DNA of 64,000 bases, taken from NCBI RefSeq assembly GCF_018143015.1, contig NC_054741.1:63834697-63898696 (forward strand). Reading direction: 5' to 3'. Shown here one piece after another: positions 1 to 10,582 of the stretch. The position numbers were made by a program, and so were the translations under genes. The number at the start of each line of letters is the position of its first letter. Within the stretch, counting starts at the first letter, position 1. The notes under the pieces were generated by a model. That model was not told the origin of the DNA. It searched no databases and saw only the letters and a program-made list of their open reading frames with translations. The stretch comes from Lytechinus variegatus. Lineage: Eukaryota > Echinodermata > Echinoidea > Temnopleuroida > Toxopneustidae.

Positions 1-664
1 CTCCCTCGTCATCCTCTATACTAATTATCTTGTACTTCGAACTTGCTATCGATGCTGCTGTAGAAAAAACACTCGGAAACAAAAGTCTGATTAGAAGATG
101 AATGATATCGATGTCTTTTATTTTACAGACGGTTTTTTAAATTTTATTGTATATAATATTATGGGAGATATTCTATCTTGTTGATGGAATTAGCTGTGCA
201 CCAATGTCTAATTTGTTATCTATGGAATCAAACATCAGGTGGCCGGTTTGAATGACACTGTATCAAGCAATACCACCACTCTTTATAAAGTTTATTTGTT
301 GCAATTACAAATTTGTGTATGTAAGCGTCAGGGTGGTTTGTGTACAGTGAGTCGCGTTTTGGGGTGTGTGTGTGGGGGAGGGGGGGGGGGTAGGGCGTGT
401 CTTTGAGAGGGTCTAGACAGCCCTAAAAAAAAAAAAAAAAATCATCGAAACAATCGAGAAATACCCGACTCTGGAACAAATTTTGCCAAAAAAAAAATCA
501 TATCAGATAATTTTGTAATCTGACATTATTAGAATTTGTGTTTTGAAATCCAATTTATTTTGACACTGACTGAATACTTCATTCCACATATCAATTCCCT
601 GCATATATTATGAGATTAATTCTCTCATCTGTTTTTCCCATTGGAATTGAAGTTAAATCTAGCT
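1..664. other. No gene seen; low-complexity tract
   Basis: Non-coding AT-rich DNA. It holds a GT/G-rich run near 360-395 and A-runs near 424-440. No ORF with recognisable protein similarity and no clear repeat ends were seen. Confidence 0.5.
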
Positions 665-669
665 GTGTA

Positions 670-816
670 CAAGGGCCGCGGAAGCGGGGGCTGGGGGCTT
701 CAGCCCCCACTTTTTTCCAAAACCGTGTACAAAAACGTAAAAATGACCATATGATTGTGATTTTTTTCCATGGTCAGCCCCCCCCCCCCACTTTGAAAGC
801 CGTTCCGCGGCCCCTG
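670..816. mobile_element. Short TIR element (hAT-like MITE), 147 bp
   Basis: The ends are inverted: CAAGGGCCGCGGAA on the left and TTCCGCGGCCCCTG on the right. The 5-bp sequence GTGTA sits directly outside both ends (665-669 and 817-821), as a target duplication would. The inside is non-coding with C- and G-runs. The hAT assignment rests only on the CA...TG ends and is tentative. Confidence 0.6.
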
Positions 817-821
817 GTGTA

Positions 822-1586
822 TGATGATAAATCGGTTCCTTTGGAAAAAACACCATGTGTTTTTTTTTTTAATATTTCGTTGTACAATAATTTGTTTTAA
901 CCAACCCCATATTGTTTGAAATATGAACCAAGCAATTGCTGGTTAAAAAATCAAAACATATTACACCATATCGGTGGGTTTTGAGTTGGTTTCGTTACCT
1001 ATGATGAAAATATCATGAGGTGGTACATGAATGAGACGATTTGTTAACACTATTACCACATGATTTGAAATCTCGTCCTGATTAAAAAATATTGCCAAGA
1101 ATAATTCAAAATCTTCATATTGATTAAGCAATGTATTTTCGTCATCGATTGTAATATTTCAAATGAAGCTGACCTCACATTATAAGCTATGCTTTTATAG
1201 TGAATCCTCCTAATTCCCACATCAATATGAACATTTGATCCGACAATATATAAATAATTTTGGTCTATAAGATACAAAATAATCTGTTTGTACACTTTCT
1301 TTATTTGTTAATTCACGGTTATTCTATCGAATGTAAATTACGTAAAATGATCCTGTGTTATTGTTTTTTCTTCTGTGGAAATGAATAAATATGAATTTGA
1401 ATATGAAAGTCAAATGTATTTTTTTGCATTCTATCGAAATGTTTAGACTAGTCATTGTTTTAATAATTTTTACGATGTTGCTTAAACTCATAGTGCAGTA
1501 ACACAGTGTGAAGTATGTCTAATAATGTATATTTAATCGAATGGACTAAATAATTTTGTTGGATGATAAAGACAAGAAATAACACA
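822..1586. other. No gene or repeat recognised
   Basis: AT-rich spacer between two mobile elements. Only short random ORFs are present, with no coding signal. Confidence 0.5.
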
Positions 1587-1595
1587 CGCTAATGC

Positions 1596-4510
1596 CGCAT
1601 ACATTCGTAATTCCGAAGCTTCGTAATTCCGAAGGTTCGGTTATTCCGAAGGTTCGTATTTCCGAAGGTTCGTAATTCCGAAGGTTCGTCAATCCGAAAA
1701 CGAAATAAGGTTCGTAATTCCGAAGGTTCGTTAATCCGAAAACGAAATAAGGTTCGTAATTCCGAAGGTTCGTTAATCCGAAAACAAAATAAGGTTCGTA
1801 ATTCCGAAGGTTCGTTAATCCGAAAACGAAATAAGGTTCGTTAATCCGAAAATTAAATAAGGTTCGTATTTTCGAAAATGAAAATAATTCATTTTGGTAA
1901 CAAAAACGATGTTGTCATTACAAGATTACACGATATTATGCAATGATAGTAATAACGATCGATTATACATGCGTGTGTTGGGGCCAAAGCATGTATTTCA
2001 TTAAGAATATAGGCGCCCTGATCAAGTATAGGCTAATTTCGATTTTATCTGAGCAATTGCTGCCTATAAGCAAATGGTTTAATTAAAGATGCAGGGGATC
2101 AAGTGTGTTGGAAGCGTGCGAGCAACCTCTAGATAATAGGATTTGTATTGGAGGGGATGTCATTTTTAATAACAGCTTCTGCTGGTGATAAAAATAAAAA
2201 TAATACTAATAATGTTCCTTGTGAGATGTTGAAAGCGAATCACAAGCTCAAACTAGTAGACATTTCATGTAACAAGACGTGAAGTGAGCATTCGGAGCAT
2301 TTTTTGTAATCGTGAGAAAGATGTGTATCTTTCTAAAGGGCGAGGGCGAGCTGTAATTTGTTTATATACTGACCTGGGGCCCGTTGCATGAAACTTTTTA
2401 CCTGAGAAAACTCAGGTTGTTTTTACAGTTTTTGCCCTGTGCTAAAGTCAGTGGCGGAAATCAGACTAACCTTAGTTTTCATTTTTTACCAGAGTTTTCT
2501 CAGGTAAAAAGTTTTATGCAACAGGCTTCAGAAAGTGTCTTTTTAAGACTGCATTTAGTGACTCATGAATAGAATATAATATCTTACGAACTAAATAATG
2601 AGAGCGCGAACCGCAAGCTTAAAATTTGTGATATTCCAACCTGAAAACTGGACATTTCATACTTCTTTTTTGTAACCAGGAATAGAATGAGTTCCTCAAT
2701 AAACAATACTTGATGCGAGCGAGAAACGTGAGCCAAATTTTTCCGATTTTCCAACCTGAAAACTGGACATTTTTATAAGCATTCTTGTAAAAAAAATAAT
2801 AATAGCTGGGAGAATAGTTTTCAGAACTGAAGTGGCTTCCCTGGGTAAATAATATCTATATCAATATTATCATTCTAGGCCCACATGAAATTTCCAAAAG
2901 TTTGAGCACGTGATCCGCTCGCAACATCTCACAAGAGTTAGGATGCCCTTTTAACAGTAATTGACCAAAAAGGTGAATTTTACATCTTCAGATTTGACTT
3001 TTTCCCCCAAACCGCTTGCTCTCTACGCTCGCAGAAATGAAACGTAAATATATAACTTTAGTGATCACTTAAAAAATTGTGCTCAATTTAGTTACTACAA
3101 AACACACAACCTCTTTACACAGATGATAATCTAATGGTGAAAATATCCGTTTGCACCAAATTGCCCCTATTGGCCCCTTTTTTTGCTTTGCCCCCCCCCC
3201 AAAAAAAAAAAATACGTTCCGCCGCCATTGGTTAAAACACGCATCGTCTTCATGGCTAACTGCAAAAAGTTCTTAAAATGTCCCCTTTAGATCAGGTCGG
3301 GAGGGAGGCAGGGGGCATCAAAAATGAAATAAAAAACATGGGAATTAATATTTTCCAAAATGGGAAAGTTCCTTTTTCAAAAATAAATATGCCGTTTTTC
3401 ATGTTTTTTCGAAATAAAATACTCTTTTTAAAGTATACAAGTTAAGTTAAGTTTTCAGGCTGGAATATTGAAAATTTTCTGCTTGCGCTTCGCACTCTCA
3501 TTCGATTGGTGAAATATGCATCCTAAAAAAATCACTAAATGCTTTCTTTAACAGGTTCCTTTTCTGGTCAGTATGTTTAAGCTCGCGTTTTGCGCTCGTG
3601 TTAATTCTTTAGTTAGATGCACATCTTTTTAATGACAGCAGAAATCTGTTCGGATTTTTAAAAACTAATTTTCATTTTTTATTGAAATAACCTAAAGTTT
3701 TAGCTTGTGATTCACGCTCGCAACACCTCGCAATAATACCATTTTAAGAATAATTGACCACAAAAAACGTTATACAACTTCACCTTTGAATTTGTTTTAC
3801 CAAACCTAAATATACATTTTGCCATAATAAGAAGTCACTTCAAAAAAGTTTTTCTCTACTTAATCACTATCAAACACACAATGACTTCAAGCAGATGATA
3901 ATCTTAAGGTGAAAATATCACCAAAGTGCCCATTTTGACGTATGAGTTTCATTTTTTGGCTTTACCCCCAACGAAAATTCGTTCGGCCGCCCTTGCCTTC
4001 CCATCCTCATAATAATTGAAGGGCAAAAGTGTCCCCCTCCCCTTGCCTCTGCCTCTGCTTTCCCGGTTTTCATTTTTCGGATTAACGAACCTTATTTTGT
4101 TTTCGGATTAACGAGCCTTATTTTGTTTTCGGATTAACGAACCTTATTTCGTTTTCGGATTAACGAACCTTCGGAAAAACGAACCTTATTTCGTTTTCGG
4201 ATCAACGAACCTTCGGAACAACGAACCTTTTTTCGTTTTCGGATTAACGAACCTTCGGAACAACGAACCTTATTTCGTTTTCGGATTAACGAACCTTCGG
4301 AACAACGAACCTTATTTCGTTTTCGGATTATCGAACCTTCGGAATAACGAATCGTCGGAATTACGCCACAAATGTTCGGATTAACGAACCCCTTTTCGTT
4401 TTCGGATTAACGAACATCGAGGTATTGGCAATTTACGTGTTTCGGAATTACAAACCTTCGGAATAAAGAACCTTCGGAATTACGAAGCTTCGGAATTACG
4501 AAGTGTAACC
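1596..4510. mobile_element. Fold-back element with tandem-repeat arms (TU-like)
   Basis: About 2.9 kb. The left arm (about 1603-1870) is built of repeated modules such as AATTCCGAAGGTTCG and TTAATCCGAAAACGAAATAA. The right arm (about 4075-4505) is the same module set in inverted orientation. The 9-bp CGCTAATGC lies outside both ends (1587-1595 and 4511-4519), which supports insertion as one unit. The inside is also roughly symmetric: degraded copies of a CG-rich module (GCGAGCG.../...CGCTCGC) point outward from the middle. No transposase ORF is visible. Modular fold-back TU elements are known from sea urchins; belonging to that group is inference from structure. Confidence 0.7.
2374..2530. 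mobile_element. Hairpin MITE with GGGGCCCGTTGCA end
   Basis: The left end CTGGGGCCCGTTGCATGAAA and the right end TTTTATGCAACAGGCTTCAG are inverted. They continue as a stem (TTTTTACCTGAGAAAACTC and its complement). It lies inside the fold-back element at 1596-4510, so it probably inserted later. No target duplication was clear. Confidence 0.6.
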
Positions 4511-4521
4511 CGCTAATGCTA

Positions 4522-4680
4522 TGTGAAGTAAAGCTCGGCTGCTGTGAACAAAAAAAAAAATCACAGGCAGACCGGTCGGGATTCGAACCCACGACCTCTA
4601 TACTAGATTACTAGACCAGTGTCATATCACTGGTAGCATGTGTTACCCCTGTGGTATCGCTGGAGAGAAAAATGAGTAAT
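4522..4680 (-). mobile_element. tRNA-derived SINE copy
   Basis: On the minus strand a B-box-like GGGTTCGAATCCC (4580-4592) follows a tRNA-like stretch containing GGTCTAGTAATC. It is followed by GCCTGTGA, a T-run and a tail GTTCACAGCAGCCGAGCTTT. A related tail occurs on the plus strand at 4858-4900, so this is a repeat and not a working tRNA gene. No cloverleaf with a proper acceptor stem was found. Confidence 0.5.
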
Positions 4681-4774
4681 CTTGTTCCTTGTCTTTAGCA
4701 CGCAACAAAATATTAATTATTTCATTCGATTTGATGTCTATGTAATTTGAAATGTAGTTTGAACCCAGATCACC

Positions 4775-4925
4775 AAAGGCGCCCCTGTGGTCTAGTTGTT
4801 ATGGCATAGATCTCGTGATCCAGAGGTCGAGAGGTGCGAATACCACCCCCCCTCCCCCGCCAGTGATTTTTTTTTCACAGCTGCCGAACTCTTTCTTCAC
4901 GCAGAAGTAGCGCGTCTTACTCCTG
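4775..4925 (+). mobile_element. tRNA-derived SINE copy, degraded B box
   Basis: It has a tRNA-like head (GTGGTCTAGTTGTTATGG as A-box region, GGTGCGAATACC as a worn B box). A T-run and CACAGCTGCCGAACTC follow, matching the tail of the copy at 4522-4680. The two copies lie about 100 bp apart in opposite directions. Confidence 0.5.
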
Positions 4926-4929
4926 TTGT

Positions 4930-6214
4930 ATCGTTTAAGACAATGAATATCGTAATGTATATTTAGTTCTCAACATGTCTTTTAATACATTCCCGAATGA
5001 ACCCATGTTTAAGAATATTGTCAATTCAGCAAATAATTATTCTGAACTACCCTATAACTCATAATTTGTTTCCAAACTTTTAACTCTCTTTTCGACCAGT
5101 TTTTTATTCAACCAAGGTAGCGGTACTACCAATAAAACACATATAATAACATAATTCATAACATCAATGACTAAATGACATTAAACTCCGTCTAATTCAG
5201 GGATTTAGGTATCTAGGCATGTCAATCTGACTATGCAGTGTTGGCACATCAAAATATCTGTTATACACACAGTCATGTTATAACCACATCTTATGTGTTT
5301 GATGTGAGTTCAAACGTTTTTTGTTTTGTTCTTTAATTTATTTCAGTGGCATATTTTTTCTTCGAACTCTTAATGAGGAAAACTCCTAGATCCACACCCA
5401 TCTCTTACTCCTCCGTTTTTTTTTCTTTCCCTTTGCTCTCACGCCCCACCCCCCTCTTAATTTCCTTTCCTCTTTCTTCAGCGAGCTGTGCACATCAACC
5501 CAAAAGACTATTCTCGCGCCTAAAGAAACACAATCGCTGAGATATATGGTAAATATGCAATTGTACATTTAATGAAATGAAAGTATTCACAATTAAATTG
5601 TGATATGAACTTGCTAAAGATGAGCAAACTTTTAAACAAGGATATGAAAATCGCTATCAAATTAAATTTAAACCTCTCATAATTTGTGTAAGCCCCACCA
5701 ATATAACATTGGTATATAGCTATTTCAGTTCAGCTTTACATTATAATGAGTAAGTCCCAAAATTATAAAGACGTGGATGATGAACATGTGTTCATTCTGC
5801 AAAGATTTTTTCTGAAAATTCATATTGATGGTAATCTTCAACAAAATAAAACCAATAGCGTATCTGTCTTTTTGTTGGTATAAAACACTTTTGTCATGAT
5901 ATTGCCGAAAAGTTCAGGATATCATCTGTATCATCATGTTTATTGTAGCTTTCTGATATTGCAATCACTTAATTTGTAATAATGATGACTATTATCGACT
6001 ATTCAAAAATAAATAAATAATAATAATCACAAGTAAAGAGAATTGATATTAACATATCTTGTAAAAAGCTGATGAAAAACAAATGGTCGCAACTTTTTGA
6101 AATGTGATATGACGCTACTCTTTTTCCCGTCTTTTTCACATTATTGAATGTTTAGCTGTGTAAAAACCTTTCAGATAGGCTTTTAACTTCAGTTGGAACA
6201 TATCAAGGACCTAT
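4930..6214. other. No gene recognised
   Basis: AT-rich DNA with a pyrimidine-rich run near 5400-5480. Small ORFs here lack any recognisable protein motif. Confidence 0.5.
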
Positions 6215-9200
6215 TAGTCGATTTGACAGTCTCATAGGCTCAATACACCAACCTAGAAATGTTCTTTCCGATGAAGTTTTTTTCTTGATTCGTGTTCCTA
6301 AGGGGTCCTAGAACAAATTCAGCTTGGTTGCCAAAAGTTGCCGTTTGGGCAATTTTGCTAATTTGCATAAATCCAAAATGGCCGCCAGATGCCATCTTGA
6401 AAACCTAACTTTTGAACCCCTGTCCACAAAATGATGAGTAATGACTCGTTTTAGGGGTTCAGAGATGTGTAGAACTGATTTCTGTAATCACTTTTGCAAT
6501 ATAAGGTCATCTTCAGTTCAAATCCAAGATGGCCGCCATATGCAATCTTGAAAAATTGACTTTTGTTCCCCTTGCCCAAGAATGACGAGTAATACCTCTA
6601 CTTAGGGGTTTTGGGGTGTGCAGAATCCATTTCTGCTTTCTATTTTGCAATATAATGTCATCTTCAGGTCAAATCCAAGATGGCCGCCATATGACGCCAT
6701 CTTGAAATATCAATTTTTGAACCCTTTGCCCCAGAATCATGCATAATAACTCTATTCATGAGTCATTAGGTATGTTGATTCAATTCATGTAGTTATTTTG
6801 CACAAAGGATAATCTTCAGATCAAATCCAAGATGGCCGCCAACCACCATCTTGAAAAATTACTGTCTGAGGCTTACACGTATTAGAACTAATGTAAAGGG
6901 ATTTCAGTAAGATACTCATTTCTTTTATTAATTCTCAAGTTTTTGTCCCAGAATCATGAATAATATCCCTCTTTTCGTGAGTTATTTGGTATGTTTATTC
7001 AATTTCTCTTCATAATTTTGCAATGTAGGATCATCTCCAGGTCAAAATAATCCAACATGACCACTAAACGCCATATTAAGAAAGAAAAACTACTTCCGAG
7101 ACTATTGAACCTTGAAGAAGTGCTGTCCCTAATAAGGTTGTTGTTATGTATTGGAGCTCATGTAAGGGGATTTCAGTGAGAATGATTCATTTCTTTTAAT
7201 CACTCCATTTTTAGTTTGAGGTCAAGTCATGTCTAAGATGGTCAGATGGTTGATAGATTTCGTCATTAACCGCTCACTTTAGAATTAAACCATTCAAGGT
7301 CTGGGCTATGATTTCGGGTGTTTTGATCCCTTTTTTTTCTGTGCAACCATACTTTTCCAGTGAAATGACTTTAAAGTATTATTTGAATTAAAAAGTGATT
7401 TCTCCGTATTTTTTGTTCAAAAAATTGATTTGATTATTAACTTCCTTTATAATTATTATTGGACTTTTCCTCCTTACAAGAGCCATTGACTTGGTCAGCA
7501 GGAGTGCACTCTTTAGCCTCCTGCAGAAGATAGGCTCCCCAAGACTGTTCCACGGTCAGGATTGTTCTCATTCGTGAAATGTTTTACGGAAACGATGTCG
7601 CCCCTGCCTCTCAAGAAGTGGGAGTACAAGACCTAGTCATACATAACAGCTGCCTGTCTTGTGCATGTAAGGGGTATGGACCATCCATCAGACTTTGAGA
7701 CAGTCAGAAATCCTGATAGACTCAAGACACCGACTGTCCTCCAGATATGTATATCAACAGCACACACTCGTCTGGTTATGGTGGACTCCTCACCTACCTT
7801 GGACCGACTATATGTCTCTTGTCCCCTTTCACAGGACAAGCATATTCAGGATTGTAAAATCTGTCACAGTCATGGCCAAGCTCCTGCACGGAAGTAAGTC
7901 CTGGAAAACCTACGCCGACCAAGAAAAGTGGCTAAACACCTTCCATGTCAGCTGCCTCAGACGTATCATGCACGTTAAATGGCAGGACAAAGTGAAAAAA
8001 ATACAGAGGCCCTTCAGCGTACTTGCTGACATCAAAAGCTTATTCTCGCTCCTTAGTCAAAGGCACCTCAGGTGGTTGGGGCATGTTTGCCCCATGAAAC
8101 CTTGGCGAATCCCTTCTTGGATTCGCCAAGGTAAGGTAAGCTGTGTGATTGGTCTCACCCCATCGATAGATCACACCTCCGTTTTAAAGACACATGCAAA
8201 TATGACATAAAACTTGCCGGCATATAGACACTAACACTTATGAAGGTGTAGATGATAGTCGCCATCCATTCTATGGAGAGCTACTAAGTACAGGGGTCAA
8301 GACGTCAGAAAATAATCGGAATGCTAAATTGGCAGACCAAAGGCCTAGGAGGAAGGCTAGGGCAGCATCTCTATATAAACGTGTCTCAGCGCCATCCTCC
8401 TTCATCTGTAAAAATTTGCTCTCGAGAGTGCCACTCTAGAGTGGTGCTCTATAGTCACTCTCGAAAATGTTAAGGTCTAGCGCTACACCATCGTCTTTTA
8501 AGGCGAACTGATGCCTACCAATCATTGGACACATTGATTTAGAAAAATTATATTGATAAAACACTTTCAATTGAAATAAGACCCTAAAAGCCTCTTCAGT
8601 ACAAAGTTATGAATGGACCTTAAAAAATACACTCGAAATGGATAGCCCAAACCTAAAGAGGATTCATTCTAAGTTGAGCAATTAATGTTGAAATGAACTT
8701 GAGAATTAATAAAAGAAATGAGTATTCTTACTGAAATCCCTTTACATTCGTTCTAACACGTATAAGCCTCAGACAGTAATTTTTCAAGATGGCGGTTGGC
8801 GGCCATCTTGGATTTGATCTGAAGATTATCCTTTGTGCAAAATAACTACATGAATTGAATCAACATACCTAATGACTCATGAATAGAGTTATTATTCATG
8901 ATTCTGGGGCAAAGGGTTCAACAATTGATATTTCAAGATGGCGTCATATGGCGGCCATCTTGGATTTGACCTGAAGATGACATTATATTGCAAAATAAAA
9001 AGCAGAAATGGATTCTGCACACCCCAAAACCCCTAAGTAGAGGTATTACTCGTCATTCTGGGGCAAGGGGAACACAGGTCAATTTTTCAAGATTGCATAT
9101 GGCGGCCATCTTGGATTTGACCTAAAGATGACCTTATATTGCAAAAATGATTACAGAAATCAGTTCTACACATCTCTAAACCCCTAAAACGAGTCATTAC

Positions 9201-9409
9201 TCATCATTTTGTGGACAGGGGTTCAAAAGTTAGGTTTTCAAGATGGCATCTGGCGGCCATTTTGGATTTATGCAAATTAGCAAAATTGCCCAAACGGCAA
9301 CTTTTGGCAACCAAGCTGAATTTGTTCTAGGACCCCATAGGAACACGAATCAAGAAAAAAACTTCATCGGAAAGAACATTTCTAGGTTCGGAAAATGTCA
9401 AATCGACTA
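6215..9409. mobile_element. Large inverted-repeat element with ~700-bp arms
   Basis: The left arm (6215 to about 6940) matches the inverted right arm (about 8699-9409) almost along its full length. The tips are TAGTCGATTTGACA and TGTCAAATCGACTA. Each arm is built of ~160-bp modules carrying ATCCAAGATGGCCGCCA next to CATCTTGAAAA, and further worn modules continue to about 7190. The centre holds a LINE fragment and unassigned DNA. No transposase was seen, so the element appears non-autonomous. Confidence 0.65.
7480..8260 (+). mobile_element. LINE (non-LTR) reverse transcriptase 3' fragment
   Basis: Pieces in more than one frame read like the end of a LINE reverse transcriptase. An early piece is LVSRSALFSLLQKIGSPR (near 7490-7545). 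Later pieces are WLNTFHVSCLRRIMHVKWQD (7930-7989) and LSQRHLRWLGHVCPM, then RFKDTCKYDIKLAGI ending at a stop near 8226. These match the familiar ...LNTFHxRCLRRIL...RLRWLGHVxRM... tail of animal LINEs. The frame shifts and missing domains make it a dead fragment. It lies between the arms of the inverted-repeat element. Superfamily not assigned. Confidence 0.7.
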
Positions 9410-9415
9410 TATCAA

Positions 9416-9486
9416 CGGAGGATTCGTCTATTGTTACTGGGGTGCAGAGCATTGTCACAGCACCCTCAGTAACAATATAATCCTCC
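9416..9486. repeat. Short hairpin repeat
   Basis: GGAGGATT...TTGTTACTG...GGTGC pairs with GCACC...CAGTAACAATA...AATCCTCC around a short loop. It lies 6 bp outside the right tip of the 6215-9409 element. It could be a small MITE or part of that element's target region. Confidence 0.4.
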
Positions 9487-9524
9487 ATGGCCAGGTCCAT
9501 GAACATAATTGACTTGCGAAAGTG

Positions 9525-9885
9525 AGTATACGTTTCGGCCAGTCAACATGCCCGAAACGTCGAATCTACTCACCTGTCCCTGTTTCTAGACTCGACGTTT
9601 CGGTCAGTCAACCTGCCCGAAACGTCGAGTCTACTCACCTGCTTCTGCTTCTACTCCATTGGGTCCATTCGCCGACTCAAGCCAGCTTTATCTCACCTCC
9701 TCAAGCCTTCTACTCAAGCCTGTCTACTTCTCAGCTTTCCACTCCTTCTGGTGTACAGTCCTTTTAATGACTACACTCATATCGAAAAGAATGCTCTTCT
9801 TTCTCGCCTTTTCATTTCATCTCCATTTCTATCCACGTTTTCTATCTCAGTCCCTCCTGGACTTTACATGGTGTACCGTACATCA
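9525..9885 (+). repeat. Dispersed repeat with GAAACGTCGAGTC head, copy 1
   Basis: The head carries inverted copies of GACTCGACGTTTCGG and CCCGAAACGTCGAGTC (about 9525-9633). A CT-rich body follows, then CATGGTGTACCGTA (about 9868-9881). The same order of blocks, including CCGACTCAAGCCAGC, CTTCTGGT.TACAGTCCTTTT and CATGGTGTACCGTA, recurs inverted at 33596-33862. So this is one dispersed family. A link to Penelope-like retroelements is possible from the GAAACGTCG head but not shown. Confidence 0.55.
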
Positions 9886-10582
9886 CTTTCGCGATTGTTC
9901 ATACCACCAGGCAAACCTTCAAAAGTCATATATTCAACTTTATTTCTCTTTTCCTTTCCATTTGTGGTTGAATGTTTAAGCACTGTTTACATTGCTGAGA
10001 ATGGATCCCTTTTCCTCAGTTGGTAATTTGAAAACTTGATGTAATCTTTAAAGATTCGATATACATGATGAGTAATTATTGATTTTGTTTGGAGTTTTTA
10101 TATCTAGTTCATACTTTGTAGTCATCGCTTATTATCTCCTCTTTAATGAATATCAAAAGCATCAAAAGCCTAAATGATACAGTTTACTTAAACTGAAATA
10201 TGATTAAATTATTAAATACAAAAGAAACAGAAAATTTGAATTAGTTTGAAATAGCATTAAACCATATGAAATAAAAGGTTTTCAAGAAAGTATGTTTTCA
10301 AATTAATTTTTGTTACAACCATCCTGGTTTCTACTATATGAACAAAAATGAGTTTACAATTTCTTTTGTCAAATTTCCCTATAAGTGTATTCTCGTGAAA
10401 ATAATAATTTCAGTCTGCCAACAGAGAAATAGAATATAAAGAGTGACAACCGGTCAATGTCTTATGTTAGGAAATGGGTTAGTCAAGTTAGGGGATTCTT
10501 TTCACTGGAGAGAAGGGGGCCTTGCTATGAAGCACCGAGGAATTAATATCATAAATAGCTATTATCATAATTATCATGATTA
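9886..10582. other. 3' flank of UGT-A; no other feature
   Basis: AT-rich DNA just downstream of the UGT-A stop codon, probably holding its 3' UTR. A minus-strand ATTAAA at 10142-10147 is a possible but distant polyadenylation signal. Confidence 0.35.

Noticed and set aside
4560-4620. tRNA gene on the minus strand (GGGTTCGAATCCC)
   Set aside because: No closing acceptor stem, and the same unit with a SINE-like tail recurs at 4775-4925.
5386-5568. Lys/Arg-rich minus-strand frame
   Set aside because: Comes from a polypyrimidine tract on the plus strand; no conserved motif.
9659-10026. Overlapping Ser/Phe-rich open frames
   Set aside because: They arise from the CT-rich body of a dispersed repeat and are not kept in the copy at 33596-33862.
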